Below are positions 1 to 8,703 of a stretch of 32,974 nucleotides of DNA, one piece after another (within the stretch, counting starts at the first letter, position 1; each line of letters starts with the position of its first letter). This DNA is from Rhizobiales bacterium Ga0077548 (lineage in GTDB: Bacteria > Pseudomonadota > Alphaproteobacteria > Rhizobiales > Xanthobacteraceae). The notes under the pieces are model-generated. The model saw only the letters and a program-made list of their open reading frames with translations, did not search any database and was not told the origin of the DNA. Made by a program: the position numbers and the translations under genes. The DNA lies in contig LNEZ01000005.1 in assembly GCA_001464215.1 (NCBI GenBank), positions 1 through 32,974 on the forward strand, in the 5' to 3' direction.

Positions 1-89
1 GCCGTGTTCAGAACGAATGTGGGCGCCCAGACAAACAGGGCGGCTACAAGAACAAGGCAAACCAGGCCAGCAATCCACACGCGCTTCAT
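1..89 (-). CDS. Partial N-terminus of a membrane-anchored or secreted protein
   Basis: An ATG at 89 (minus strand) opens a frame that runs off the left edge without a stop. The visible 29-30 residues begin MKRVWIAGLVCLVLVAALFV: a positive start followed by a long hydrophobic stretch, typical of a signal peptide or a single N-terminal membrane helix. It diverges from the flavoprotein gene to its right, leaving roughly 95 bp between the two starts. No strong Shine-Dalgarno sequence is seen. Function cannot be told from this fragment; the open frame and the hydrophobic pattern are the only support. Confidence 0.5.
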   Translation of the reverse strand, partial: MKRVWIAGLVCLVLVAALFVWAPTFVLNT

Positions 90-184
90 CTGCTCACAAA
101 TTCATCTTTGTCCAAAGGTACATAACCCCCGCAGCGACATTGTGGATGCATCCAGAACGGGCCCCCAAGGGTATCTTCCATGCA

Positions 185-1546
185 ATGCTTGTCCCCGTCT
201 CATCCCCCCATCGCCCGTTAGAGATTGCCGTTATCGGCTCCGGCATTTCCGGAATGTCAGCCGCCTGGCTGCTTTCCCAGCGGCATCGGGTCACAGTCTA
301 TGAACGCGACGCCCGGCTGGGCGGCCACAGCAATACGGTGGAGGCACCCTCGCCGTTTGGGCCGCTGCCGGTCGATACCGGCTTTATCGTTTTCAACGAG
401 ACCAATTATCCGAACCTGACCGCCCTGTTGCGGCACCTTGGCGTTGCAACTCAGACCTCGACAATGTCATTCGCCGCCTCCTTCGATAACGGCGCATTCG
501 AGTATTCGGGCACGGATTTACGCGGGTTGTTCGCGCAAAAGAGCAATCTCTTCAGTCCCCGTTTCTGGTCGATGCTGAAGGATCTGGTTCGCTTTTACCG
601 GGAAGCGCCTGCGCACGCGAAGTCAGCCGCACTGATGCCGCTCGGCGAATATCTCGCGCGTGAGCGCTATGGCCGCCCCTTTTGCGAAGATCATCTGCTG
701 CCGATGGCGGCGGCAATCTGGTCTTCGTCGCCAGCACAACTTGCCGCTTATCCGACTGCCGCCTTCGTGCGTTTCTGCGAAAATCACGGGCTCATGAAGA
801 TCACCGGGCGTCCTGCCTGGCGCACGATCGCAGGCGGAAGCCGCGAATATGTACGCCGATTGACCGCGGCCTACGCGGATCGCGTCAAACTTAGTTGCGG
901 TGCGCAGCGCGTAATCCGCCGCCCCGATGGCGTTCAGATCGACGATGTGCGCGGTAACGCGCGCGTATTCGATCATGTCGTGATCGCAACCCACGCAAAT
1001 GAAGCGCTGCGTCTGCTTTCCGATCCGAGCAACGCGGAATGGAGCGCATTGTCGAAATTCCGCTATCAGCCGAACACCGCGATCCTGCACAGCGATCCGG
1101 CGTTTATGCCGAAACGTCCGGCGGCGTGGTCGAGCTGGAATTATATCGGCCTTCGCAGCCCGGAAGGCGCGCAACAGCTTTGCGTGACTTATTGGATGAA
1201 CCGCCTGCAAGGCATTCGCGATGATGTGCCGCTGTTCGTGACCCTTAATCCGCCCAAGCTGCCGCACGCAGAACATTTGATACGCACCGAGCATTACGAT
1301 CATCCGATCTTCGACACCGAAGCTTTACACGCGCAGGAAAAACTCTGGAGCTTGCAGGGCGACCGCAACACCTGGTTCTGCGGCGCTTATTTCGGCTCCG
1401 GCTTTCACGAAGACGGCTTGCAGTCGGGGCTAGCCGTTGCCGAAGCACTCGGCGGCGTGAAACGCCCATGGCAGGTCGGAGACGAGAACGGACGAATCCG
1501 AGTTCACAAATCGCCGCTCGCTCCCCTGCAGGAGGCGCTGGCATGA
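185..1546 (+). CDS. FAD/NAD(P)-binding amine-oxidase-like protein (COG2907)
   Basis: A predicted flavoprotein of about 453 residues. A Rossmann dinucleotide motif near the start (AVIGSGISGMSAAWLLSQRH) is followed by an acidic strand end (VYERDARLGGHSNTV), as in amine oxidase/desaturase-type FAD enzymes. A C-terminal FAD-contacting segment (FCGAYFGSGFHEDGLQSG) is also present. The frame is open back to 17; ATGs at 146 and 185 are both possible. I prefer 185 because the dinucleotide fold then begins about 14 residues in, as in relatives. The stop overlaps the next start by 4 nt (ATGA), so it is translationally coupled to DUF1365 and the CFA-type methyltransferase. This triplet is linked to fatty-acyl modification; by analogy it may oxidise or desaturate an acyl chain. 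The exact reaction is unknown. Confidence 0.85.
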   Translation: MLVPVSSPHRPLEIAVIGSGISGMSAAWLLSQRHRVTVYERDARLGGHSNTVEAPSPFGPLPVDTGFIVFNETNYPNLTALLRHLGVATQTSTMSFAASFDNGAFEYSGTDLRGLFAQKSNLFSPRFWSMLKDLVRFYREAPAHAKSAALMPLGEYLARERYGRPFCEDHLLPMAAAIWSSSPAQLAAYPTAAFVRFCENHGLMKITGRPAWRTIAGGSREYVRRLTAAYADRVKLSCGAQRVIRRPDGVQIDDVRGNARVFDHVVIATHANEALRLLSDPSNAEWSALSKFRYQPNTAILHSDPAFMPKRPAAWSSWNYIGLRSPEGAQQLCVTYWMNRLQGIRDDVPLFVTLNPPKLPHAEHLIRTEHYDHPIFDTEALHAQEKLWSLQGDRNTWFCGAYFGSGFHEDGLQSGLAVAEALGGVKRPWQVGDENGRIRVHKSPLAPLQEALA

Positions 1547-2370
1547 AAAACTTCAAGTCCGCGCTTTATCACGGCGCCGTTGTTCACCGCCGCTTGCGCC
1601 CAAAACAGCACAAGCTCCGATATAATGTCTTCAATATTCTGTTCGATCTCGATGAACTGCCCGCACTATCGCGCGAACTGCATAGCTTCTCGCACAATCG
1701 ATTCAACTTGTTCAGCTTCTACGATTGCGATTACGGCGACGGAAAGCTGCCGCTGCGCGGCCACATCGAAGGAATTCTGAATCGGCATGGTATCGGCATC
1801 GCAGGCGGGCCGATCCGGCTGCTTTGTATGCCGCGCGTGCTCGGCTACGTGTTCAATCCGATCAGCGTCTATTTTTGCCATCGCCCCTCTGGCGAACTGG
1901 CCGCGATCCTCTACGAAGTAAGCAACACCTTTGGCGAGCGCCACAACTACTTGATCCCTGCCAGTGGAAGTACGGAGGAAGTGGTTGCGCAGACGAGTGA
2001 CAAGCGCTTCCACGTATCGCCATTCCTTCCGCTCAACCTCAAATATCGATTCCGCATTGCAGCACCGGCGAGCACAGCTACCGTTTCCATTCATGTTCTT
2101 GACGATGAAGGGCTTCTGGTCGCGGCGTCACTCTCGGCGAAGAGAATGGAGTTGACGAACGGCACGCTTTTGAAGACCTTTATTATGTTCCCGCTGCTCA
2201 CGCTCAAGGTAGTGGCGGGCATTCACTGGGAGGCCCTGAAGCTTTGGCTGAAGGGCGTGAAGGTACACACCAAGCCAGCACCGCCGGAACGGCAGGTCAC
2301 GCTGGGAATTGAAGAACGCTACGAGGCAAAAGGGAATGTCATCGCAGGCGCCACAGATCGAGCGGCATAA
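1543..2370 (+). CDS. DUF1365 family protein (COG3496)
   Basis: A conserved protein of 275 residues that is almost always found between a COG2907 flavoprotein and a cyclopropane-fatty-acid-synthase-like methyltransferase. The start at 1543 has an AGGAG ribosome site about 8 nt upstream and overlaps the previous stop by 4 nt. Features fit the family: N-terminal SALYHGAVVHRRLRPKQHKL, a GYVFNPISVYFC segment, a NTFGERHNY segment, and a basic amphipathic C-terminus. Its biochemical role is not established; context suggests lipid modification at the membrane. The 3' end overlaps the next gene by 35 nt, so the three genes are surely one operon. Confidence 0.9.
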   Translation: MKNFKSALYHGAVVHRRLRPKQHKLRYNVFNILFDLDELPALSRELHSFSHNRFNLFSFYDCDYGDGKLPLRGHIEGILNRHGIGIAGGPIRLLCMPRVLGYVFNPISVYFCHRPSGELAAILYEVSNTFGERHNYLIPASGSTEEVVAQTSDKRFHVSPFLPLNLKYRFRIAAPASTATVSIHVLDDEGLLVAASLSAKRMELTNGTLLKTFIMFPLLTLKVVAGIHWEALKLWLKGVKVHTKPAPPERQVTLGIEERYEAKGNVIAGATDRAA

Positions 2371-3583
2371 CAGCCAGACGAGGATCGAAGATGTCCTCGA
2401 TCATTCGCGTTTTGCCGACCGCTGGATCGCCCATGTCGTCCGCTCCCTGAAAATCGGCCACCTCGTCATCGAAACGCCTTCAGGTGCGCGCGTCGAAGGC
2501 CGTGGCGAAATCGAAGGCCCGCGCGCGACCCTCATCCTCCACAAATGGCGCACCATACGCCGCCTCATGTTTGGCGGTGATGTCGGCTTTGCCGAAGCCT
2601 ATATGGATGGAGACTGGTCCACCCCCGATCTTGCGACCCTGATCGAACTTGCCGTCGTGAACGAGCAAGCTTTGAGCGAGGTGGTCGCGGGCCGCTGGTT
2701 CAAGCGGCTTCTGCATCGCGTGAAGCATCTGATGCGCGCTAATACGAAAAGCGGCAGCCGCCGTAACATCGAAGCTCATTACGATCTCGGCAACGATTTC
2801 TACAGGCTCTGGCTCGATCCGAGCATGACCTATTCGTCCGCGCTCTATGCAACGCCAAAGCAGTCACTCGAAGATGCGCAGGAAAACAAACTCTCGCGGA
2901 TCATGGATCTGCTTGCACTTCAGGGCGGCGAACGCGTGCTGGAAATCGGCTGCGGCTGGGGCCGCCTGGCGGAGCGGCTCGCGACCGAGCGCAATTCGCA
3001 CATTACCGGTCTCACGCTTTCGCCATCGCAGCTTGCCGGCGCGAAAGATCGCATAACCAAAGCCGGCGCCAGCGAAAAGGCCGATCTGCGCCTGCAAGAC
3101 TATCGCGATGTCGCCGAAAAATTCGACCGCGTAGTTTCGATCGAGATGATCGAGGCGGTCGGACAGAAATACTGGCCGGCGTACTTCGGGAAGATTTCAG
3201 AAGTCCTGAAGCCCGGCGGCCATGCCGTGTTGCAGGTGATTACGATTGCGAACGGGCGCTTCGATTTCTACTCGAAGAACGCCGACTTTATTCAGCGCTA
3301 TATCTTCCCCGGCGGGATGCTACCTTCGCCTAATGTGATGCTCGATCAGATCAGGCAGGCCGGCATGGAATTTACCTCGCTGCAGAATTTCGGTCAGAGC
3401 TACGCGCAAACGCTGAACGATTGGAACCGCCGCTTCCAGCGCGCATGGCCGGAGATCGAAGCGATGGGCTATTCGCGCAAGTTCAAGCGCACCTGGGAAT
3501 ATTACCTCGCCTATTGCGAAGGCGGCTTCCGCTCCGGCTCGATCGATGTCGGCCTCTACGTGATGACCAAGCCCGCGCATTGA
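2336..3583 (+). CDS. cfa: Cyclopropane-fatty-acyl-phospholipid synthase family SAM methyltransferase
   Basis: A 415-residue member of the CFA synthase/mycolic acid cyclopropane synthase family, which transfers a methyl or methylene group from SAM to the double bond of an acyl chain in membrane phospholipid. The SAM site is seen as VLEIGCGWGRLAERLA. The substrate-pocket segment HYDLGNDFYRLWLDPSMTYS and the SIEMIEAVG segment are both typical. The start at 2336 has AAAAGGGA just upstream, and the gene overlaps DUF1365 by 35 nt. It may make cyclopropane fatty acids, or methylated fatty acids on the way to furan fatty acids, as reported for UfaM/UfaD in Rhodobacter. Sequence alone does not separate the two. 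It is the last gene of the coupled triplet. Confidence 0.9.
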   Translation: MSSQAPQIERHNSQTRIEDVLDHSRFADRWIAHVVRSLKIGHLVIETPSGARVEGRGEIEGPRATLILHKWRTIRRLMFGGDVGFAEAYMDGDWSTPDLATLIELAVVNEQALSEVVAGRWFKRLLHRVKHLMRANTKSGSRRNIEAHYDLGNDFYRLWLDPSMTYSSALYATPKQSLEDAQENKLSRIMDLLALQGGERVLEIGCGWGRLAERLATERNSHITGLTLSPSQLAGAKDRITKAGASEKADLRLQDYRDVAEKFDRVVSIEMIEAVGQKYWPAYFGKISEVLKPGGHAVLQVITIANGRFDFYSKNADFIQRYIFPGGMLPSPNVMLDQIRQAGMEFTSLQNFGQSYAQTLNDWNRRFQRAWPEIEAMGYSRKFKRTWEYYLAYCEGGFRSGSIDVGLYVMTKPAH

Positions 3584-3614
3584 CCGCAGTCTTTTCTCTC
3601 GCGACATTCATCTT

Positions 3615-4457
3615 ATGAAAACGCGCGCTTTCGGGCCGGTACAAACCGGCGTTTCCGTCATTGGCCAAGGCACATGGAATCTGGAGCTTAGCTCCCGCGC
3701 GGAAGCGGTGAAGACGCTTCAACGCGGCATCGAGTTAGGCATGACCCACATCGACACCGCCGAGATGTATGGCGCGGGCCGCGCAGAAGCACTCGCCGGC
3801 GAAGCGATCGCGGGGCGTCGCGACAAGGTCTTCGTCGTCTCGAAAGTTCTGCCTTCAAATGCCTCGCGGAAGGGTGCGCTTGCCGCCTGCGAACGCTCAC
3901 TGAAGCAGCTCAGGACCGATTATCTCGACTGCTATCTTTTGCACTGGCGCGGCTCATATGAGCTTGAAGAGACTTTCGCGGCTTTTGAAGAATTGAAAAG
4001 CGCCGGGAAAATCAAATCCTGGGGCGTGAGCAATTTCGACGAAGACGATCTCGACGAAGCGCTCGCTGTCGCAGGCAAAGGCAAGATCTCCTGCAATCAG
4101 GTGCTCTATCATCTGCGCGAGCGCGCCATCGAGCACGCTGTCATTCCATGGTGCGAGAAGCATGGCGTCGCGGTGGTTGCTTACAGCCCCTTCGGACAGA
4201 CGGCTTCACCCTCGCCTGCTTCTCCCGGAGGAAAGGTTCTTGCAGAAATCGCGAGTGCACATAACGCAACGCCGCGTCAGGCCGCACTCGCATTCCTGAC
4301 CCGAAAAAAATCCGTGCTCGCGATTCCGAAAGCATCGAAAGTCGCACACGCTGAGGAGAATGCGGGCACAGGAAATCTCGATCTGAGCGCAAAAGAAATC
4401 GAAGCGATCGACAAAGCATTTCCGCTCGGACGGCCGAAAAGCCTGCCTATGCTTTGA
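3615..4457 (+). CDS. Aldo/keto reductase
   Basis: A soluble NAD(P)H-dependent oxidoreductase of 280 residues with the aldo/keto reductase barrel. The catalytic tetrad is visible: Asp47 and Tyr52 (IDTAEMYGAGRAE), Lys77 (VVSKV) and His110 (LLHWRG). The WGVSNFD segment and a C-terminal cofactor-binding stretch (AIPKASKVAHAEENAG) also fit. The gene begins 31 nt after the CFA gene on the same strand and may be read with it, though no clear ribosome site is seen. It converges with trmO, only 10 nt separating the two stops, with no hairpin between. The substrate is unknown. Confidence 0.9.
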   Translation: MKTRAFGPVQTGVSVIGQGTWNLELSSRAEAVKTLQRGIELGMTHIDTAEMYGAGRAEALAGEAIAGRRDKVFVVSKVLPSNASRKGALAACERSLKQLRTDYLDCYLLHWRGSYELEETFAAFEELKSAGKIKSWGVSNFDEDDLDEALAVAGKGKISCNQVLYHLRERAIEHAVIPWCEKHGVAVVAYSPFGQTASPSPASPGGKVLAEIASAHNATPRQAALAFLTRKKSVLAIPKASKVAHAEENAGTGNLDLSAKEIEAIDKAFPLGRPKSLPML

Positions 4458-4467
4458 ATTTGAAGTA

Positions 4468-4959
4468 TTAGCCCTTTTGGAAATCGCCCGGCTGCGGCGG
4501 CGCGAGCGGCGTGAACAGACAGCGGTCGGGCTTCAGATCGACCAGCGGCGTGCCGTCGAGGCAATCGAGCCCGCGCACGAACACCGAATTTCCTTCGATC
4601 TTTTCGAACTTCACGATTGAAGTACCGATCGGATTAGGCCGCACCGGCGAGCGCAACGAAAACGTGCCGTGCGTTTCGCCGTTGCTCTTCGGGCTCTGCT
4701 CGACGAGATCGCGCCGCGATTTATCCAGCCAGTAGAGCACCTCCAGCTGTTCGTATTTCTCGACGCCTTTCAGCCCCGCGACCCACGGCTCGAAAATTTC
4801 CATCCGGCAGACCGGTCCGTCGTGCCGCCCTTGGCGCGGGCATTCGAGCCGGTCGTGCCACGGCGTATGTATGCGGCCGATGAAAATGATGCCGGCATCG
4901 CGCGCTTCCGGCGCGTTGACGGCCACTTCGCCCGAACGAATTTCGTCGCGTCTCACCAT
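4468..4959 (-). CDS. trmO: TrmO/TsaA (YaeB) family tRNA methyltransferase
   Basis: A 163-residue protein of the TsaA/TrmO family, known to methylate the N6 position of threonylcarbamoyladenosine at tRNA position 37 using SAM. Hallmarks are IGRIHTPW near the start, ECPRQGR, the LEVLYWLD strand, and the conserved [20 protein letters not shown] block followed by [11 protein letters not shown]. The length matches a single-domain family member. It lies 42 nt downstream of the cupin gene on the same strand and could be the last gene of the Liv-SDR-cupin transcript, although its housekeeping role suggests simple adjacency. The family call is firm; the exact substrate is taken from family knowledge. 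Confidence 0.85.
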   Translation of the reverse strand: MVRRDEIRSGEVAVNAPEARDAGIIFIGRIHTPWHDRLECPRQGRHDGPVCRMEIFEPWVAGLKGVEKYEQLEVLYWLDKSRRDLVEQSPKSNGETHGTFSLRSPVRPNPIGTSIVKFEKIEGNSVFVRGLDCLDGTPLVDLKPDRCLFTPLAPPQPGDFQKG

Positions 4960-5001
4960 TGCGCGAGTATGCGACGAAATCCACGTGAAACGAAATCCGG
5001 T

Positions 5002-5535
5002 TTAGCGGAACAGCTTCTTGATGTAGTCCGCACCGATGCCGACCTTCTCGTAATGCGCCTTGCACATGGCGATATAGTCGTGAACGTCGAAATAACCGTT
5101 CGCCTCGCCTTTCTCGTCCAGCCACACCAGCGGACCGGTGACCTGAAAGAACACCTTCATCGGGTCTTTATGTTCATAGGCAACTAACGTGTGGCCTTCG
5201 CCCGGTGTTTCGTAGACGAAATCGCCCGCGGTCGCGGTCCAGTCGTGCTCCAAGTAACCCCACTTGCCGGAGATCGTGTAGGCGAAGACTTCGTGCGGGT
5301 GATAATGCCGGTTCACGAGGCCTGCCTTCTTCGCCATCAAGATATCGCACCACTTGTTCTGCGAAGGCGAAATCCATAGCGGCCGCGACGAGACCGTCTC
5401 CGTGAAAGGAACGTAGTACTTATCATCTTCCGTCGGTGCGTTCTTGGTATAGACCTCGGGCAGCGCATCCGGCTGAAACACTTTCGTGATCGGCTTCAGG
5501 TCTTTCCAGAATTCGTTTTTTGCTTCTTCAGGCAT
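5002..5535 (-). CDS. Cupin, 2,4'-dihydroxyacetophenone dioxygenase-like
   Basis: A 177-residue single-domain cupin resembling 2,4'-dihydroxyacetophenone dioxygenase, a non-haem iron enzyme that cleaves the carbon-carbon bond between carbonyl and hydroxymethyl carbons. The candidate metal site is an N-terminal cluster (NRHYHPHEVFAYTISG), a downstream Glu (GYLEHDW), and a distal His in PGEGHTLVAY. The start at 5535 is set by a strong GAGGAGGAA ribosome site; the upstream extension in the open frame has no support. It follows the SDR gene by 37 nt and so belongs to the Liv-SDR operon. The operon may take up and degrade a hydroxyketone, but the substrate is inferred only from family resemblance. 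Confidence 0.75.
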   Translation of the reverse strand: MPEEAKNEFWKDLKPITKVFQPDALPEVYTKNAPTEDDKYYVPFTETVSSRPLWISPSQNKWCDILMAKKAGLVNRHYHPHEVFAYTISGKWGYLEHDWTATAGDFVYETPGEGHTLVAYEHKDPMKVFFQVTGPLVWLDEKGEANGYFDVHDYIAMCKAHYEKVGIGADYIKKLFR

Positions 5536-5572
5536 TCGTTCCTCCTCTTGCTTGCTTTTGGCTTGCGAAATC

Positions 5573-6337
5573 TCAGACGTGCATTCCGCCGTCAGCCATG
5601 AATACGCTGCCGGTGGAGAAGCTGCTCTCCGATGAGGCGAGAAACAGCACCATCCTCGCAACCTCGTCCGCTCTTGCGTGGCGGTGCAACGGAATGATGG
5701 AGTCGAGCAGCTTTGTGCCGTCGTGGCCGGTTGCGGCGGTGATGCCGTCCTCGATGTTCTTCTGAAACGAATTATCGATCGGGCCAGGCGCCACGATGTT
5801 CACCCGGATATTGCGGCCCGCGAGTTCCTTCGCCGCGGTCCGCACAAGGCCGATCACGGCGTGCTTCGAGGTTGCATACGCGCAGATACCGGGGTCTGAG
5901 GTAACGCCGACCACACTCGAGGTCACGATAATGCTGCCGCCATCATTCATTTGCGGCTGCGCATATTTGATCGCAAGAAACGACGCGCGCACGTTCACCG
6001 CCATCACCTGATCGAATAACTCATCAGGATATTCTGCGATCGGCGCGATCACGCCGGAGATGCCGGCGTTGGAAAACAGCACATCGATCTTACCGAATTC
6101 GGTGACGGCAGCGCCGATGTATTTCTTCGTTTCAGAAGCATCGGCGACATTGGCGGCACAAACGGCGAAACGCCCCGCATACTTCTCAAGCGACTTCGCA
6201 GCGGTTGCGAGTTGCTGGTTGGTGCGGTCGGCGAGCAGAACCTTTGCCCCTTCAGCGAGAAAGGCTTCGGTGCTCGCAAGCCCGAGACTTCCCGCAGCGC
6301 CTGTGACGACGCAGACTTTTCCGTCGAGCTTCCCCAT
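5573..6337 (-). CDS. Short-chain dehydrogenase/reductase (SDR)
   Basis: A classical SDR of 254 residues that interconverts alcohol and ketone groups with NAD(P). The cofactor motif is VVTGAAGSLGLAS, the stabilising motif SNAGISG, and the catalytic set Ser140/141 (VTSSVVG), Tyr154 and Lys158 (YATSKHA). The C-terminus FSTGSVFMADGGMHV is typical. The ATG at 6337 overlaps the livF stop in a TGATG junction, so translation is coupled to the transporter; a GTG one codon earlier is possible. With the cupin downstream it forms a two-enzyme catabolic tail on a Liv-type importer, which suggests both act on the imported compound. Confidence 0.9.
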   Translation of the reverse strand: MGKLDGKVCVVTGAAGSLGLASTEAFLAEGAKVLLADRTNQQLATAAKSLEKYAGRFAVCAANVADASETKKYIGAAVTEFGKIDVLFSNAGISGVIAPIAEYPDELFDQVMAVNVRASFLAIKYAQPQMNDGGSIIVTSSVVGVTSDPGICAYATSKHAVIGLVRTAAKELAGRNIRVNIVAPGPIDNSFQKNIEDGITAATGHDGTKLLDSIIPLHRHARADEVARMVLFLASSESSFSTGSVFMADGGMHV

Positions 6338-7044
6338 CACGCCGCCCCCAGATATGCGCGTTGCACCGCCGGATCGTCGCGAAGCTGCGCGGCAGTTCCC
6401 TCGCCGCTGATGCGGCCGGTCTCGATAAGGTAGCCACGATCCGCGATCTGCAAACTGCGCTTTGCGTTCTGCTCGACCAGAAGAATACCGATCCCGGTCG
6501 CACGCACCTTGGCAAGCGACGCAAACAACTCGCCGCAGACGAGCGGAGACAGGCCGAGCGACGGTTCATCGAGTAGTAGAATATCCGGCGCCGACATCAG
6601 CGCGCGGCCAATTGCGACCATCTGCTGTTCGCCGCCGCTCATGGTGTTGGCGGCTTGGCTCAGGCGCTGCGCCAGCTTCGGGAACAGCGAAAGCGTGCGG
6701 TCGAAATTTTGCTTCTCTTTTGCTCGTGCCCGCCTGGCATAAGCGCCGAGCATCAGGTTCTCGCGAACCGTCAGCTCGCCGAAGATGCCGCGCCCTTCCG
6801 GTACCAAGGCGAGACCTGCTTCAACGATGTCGTTCGCACGCATCTTCTGAAGGTCGCGGCCGGACAGCGAAACTTGCGCCGATGATTTCGGTACGATACC
6901 GGCGATTGCTTTTAAAAGCGAAGTCTTGCCGGAACCGTTCGCCCCGAGAATGACGACGATCTCGTGTTGCGCAACCGAGAGTTTTACGTCGTCGAGCGCA
7001 CGATGCTTGCCGTAGGCAACGGAGAGACCGGAAATTTCAAGCAT
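6337..7044 (-). CDS. livF: Liv-type ABC transporter ATP-binding protein LivF
   Basis: One of the two ATPases of a hydrophobic (branched-chain) amino-acid-type importer. Walker A is GANGSGKTS, the signature is MSGGEQQMVAIGRAL, and Walker B is ILLLDEPSLGLSP followed by the switch His region (LVEQNAKRSL). The open frame extends further upstream, but the ATG at 7044 has GGAG 6 nt ahead and overlaps the livG stop by 8 nt, giving 235 residues, the usual LivF length. It is the last transporter gene before the SDR. Substrates of this family range well beyond amino acids and include aromatic acids and ketones. Confidence 0.92.
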   Translation of the reverse strand: MLEISGLSVAYGKHRALDDVKLSVAQHEIVVILGANGSGKTSLLKAIAGIVPKSSAQVSLSGRDLQKMRANDIVEAGLALVPEGRGIFGELTVRENLMLGAYARRARAKEKQNFDRTLSLFPKLAQRLSQAANTMSGGEQQMVAIGRALMSAPDILLLDEPSLGLSPLVCGELFASLAKVRATGIGILLVEQNAKRSLQIADRGYLIETGRISGEGTAAQLRDDPAVQRAYLGAA

Positions 7045-7768
7045 CCGCATCTCCAAGATAGGCGCGCACGACCTCGGGATCGGAAAGCACTTCTTTGGAT
7101 GTGCCCTCGGCAATCTTCTTGCCCGCGTTCATCACGTAGCAGCGGTCGCAGAGCGAACGGATCGCATCCATCACGTGTTCGACCATCAGGATCGTACGGC
7201 CTTCGGTCCTGAGCGACCGCACAAGATCGATGCCATCGCGCAGTTCGGTAGGATTGAGACCCGCTAACCATTCGTCGAGCAAAAGTAACTCCGGCTGCAT
7301 CGCAAGCGCACGCGCAAGCTCAAGCCGCTTCTGATCGATGTACGTGAGCTCCGAAGTCATCACGTCGGCGCGGCTCGCGAGACCCACGCGCGCAAGCAGT
7401 TCCTGCGAGGCTAGCTCCGCTTCCTTGCCCCAGCGGCTTTTCGCGCCAAAGGCGAGCCCTGCAATAACGTTCTCCCTGCAGGTCATGGAGCCAAGCACGC
7501 GGACGAGCTGAAACGTCCGCGCAATCCCCTCGCGCGCGATCCTGAACGCCGGCAGTTTTTCGAGTGGCTTGCCGCGCAACTGAATGCTGCCGGCATCGGA
7601 CTTCAGTGCGCCGGAAATCAGATTGAGCACCGTCGTCTTGCCGGAACCGTTCGGGCCAAGGAGACCGACAATCTCGCCGGGGCGGACTTCCAGCGTTAAG
7701 CCATCCACCGCGACAAGCCCGCCGAAACGGCGCGTGAGAGCGGTAATGGAAAGCAGCGGCGCGCTCAT
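7037..7768 (-). CDS. livG: Liv-type ABC transporter ATP-binding protein LivG
   Basis: The second ATPase of the Liv importer, 243 residues. Walker A is GPNGSGKTT, Walker B LLLLDEWLAGLNP, and the switch region LMVEHVMDAI. The ABC signature is unusual: where LivG proteins generally carry a PYGQQR-like sequence, this one reads LTYIDQKRLELARALA, keeping only the final Gln and the downstream Arg. The Walker B neighbour is Trp where Pro is usual (DEW instead of DEP). The start overlaps the livM stop by 4 nt (ATGA). Because the partner LivF has an intact signature, the pair may be functionally asymmetric. Confidence 0.92.
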   Translation of the reverse strand: MSAPLLSITALTRRFGGLVAVDGLTLEVRPGEIVGLLGPNGSGKTTVLNLISGALKSDAGSIQLRGKPLEKLPAFRIAREGIARTFQLVRVLGSMTCRENVIAGLAFGAKSRWGKEAELASQELLARVGLASRADVMTSELTYIDQKRLELARALAMQPELLLLDEWLAGLNPTELRDGIDLVRSLRTEGRTILMVEHVMDAIRSLCDRCYVMNAGKKIAEGTSKEVLSDPEVVRAYLGDADA

Positions 7769-8703
7769 GCCCCCGCTCCTTTCGCCTTGCGCAGCGAAAG
7801 CTGTACGCCCTCGATCAGGCCCACGATGCCGCGCGGGATTGCATAAACGATCAGGAGAAACGCGATGCCGACCAGAATGCTGAAGTGGTTAGGGAATTTC
7901 GCGAGCAGAATTTCAAAGAGCATAACGAGTGGAATAACGCCGAAGATCGGCCCGTACAGGCGATGTACGCCGCCGAGCAGTGCCATAATCAGCACCTGAA
8001 ACGACACCACCGGATTGAAGGCAATCGCCGGGTCGATATAGGTCCAGCGCGGCGCCATGATCGCGCCTGCAAGCGTCATGAAGCTTGCGCTGAAAGCGAA
8101 TAGGACGACCTTTGCCATCACCGTATTGATGCCGACGTGACGCGCGACCGCCTCGTCATCACCGATCACGCGAAGCGCTAAACCAAGTTTCGAGCGCTGG
8201 ATCAGCCAGCCGGAGATGAAGACCGTCACCGCCAACGCCAGAAGTTGCCAGTATATCTGGGCGTGAGTGACGTCGAGGAAGATATAGCGGCCGAGCGTGC
8301 GGGTAATATTCACTTCGTACCAGGTCACAAGCTGACGCACGAGCTCGGCAAGACCGAGGGTGAAGATCACGAAATAGACGCCCGAAAGTCTGAGCGTGGA
8401 GAGTCCCACGAGCAGCGACAGGGCGAAGCCGATGACAAAAGCGATCAGCAGAACGAGCGGCCACGCCAATTGTTCGCCGAGAACCGCGACTGTGTAGGCG
8501 CCGATGCCGAAGAACGCGACGGTCGCGAGCGAAACGTAACGCGTCGGACCTGAGAATAAGGTCCATGCGGTCGCCAGCACCGTGTAGCTCACGATGTTGA
8601 TGGCAAGCGATAATTGATAGCCGTTTGTGAACGATGGCACGAAGGCGAGCAGCACGACGGCTGCTGCCAACACCGCGATGATTACGAGATTGCGCGCGTT
8701 CAT
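7765..8703 (-). CDS. livM: Liv-type ABC transporter permease LivM
   Basis: An inner-membrane permease of 312 residues with about nine hydrophobic helices and the coupling-loop region typical of LivM (LALRVIGDDEAVARHVGINTVMAKVVLFAFSA). The ATG at 8703 overlaps the livH stop by 4 nt. The longer open frame upstream only re-reads livH in another frame and is not used. It pairs with LivH to form the channel driven by LivF and LivG. Confidence 0.92.
   Translation of the reverse strand: MNARNLVIIAVLAAAVVLLAFVPSFTNGYQLSLAINIVSYTVLATAWTLFSGPTRYVSLATVAFFGIGAYTVAVLGEQLAWPLVLLIAFVIGFALSLLVGLSTLRLSGVYFVIFTLGLAELVRQLVTWYEVNITRTLGRYIFLDVTHAQIYWQLLALAVTVFISGWLIQRSKLGLALRVIGDDEAVARHVGINTVMAKVVLFAFSASFMTLAGAIMAPRWTYIDPAIAFNPVVSFQVLIMALLGGVHRLYGPIFGVIPLVMLFEILLAKFPNHFSILVGIAFLLIVYAIPRGIVGLIEGVQLSLRKAKGAGA

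Noticed and set aside
623-1303. 226-codon minus-strand frame inside the flavoprotein gene, and similar long antisense frames such as 14671-15360
   Set aside because: Low-complexity Arg/Ala-rich shadows of strongly conserved genes, with no ribosome site.
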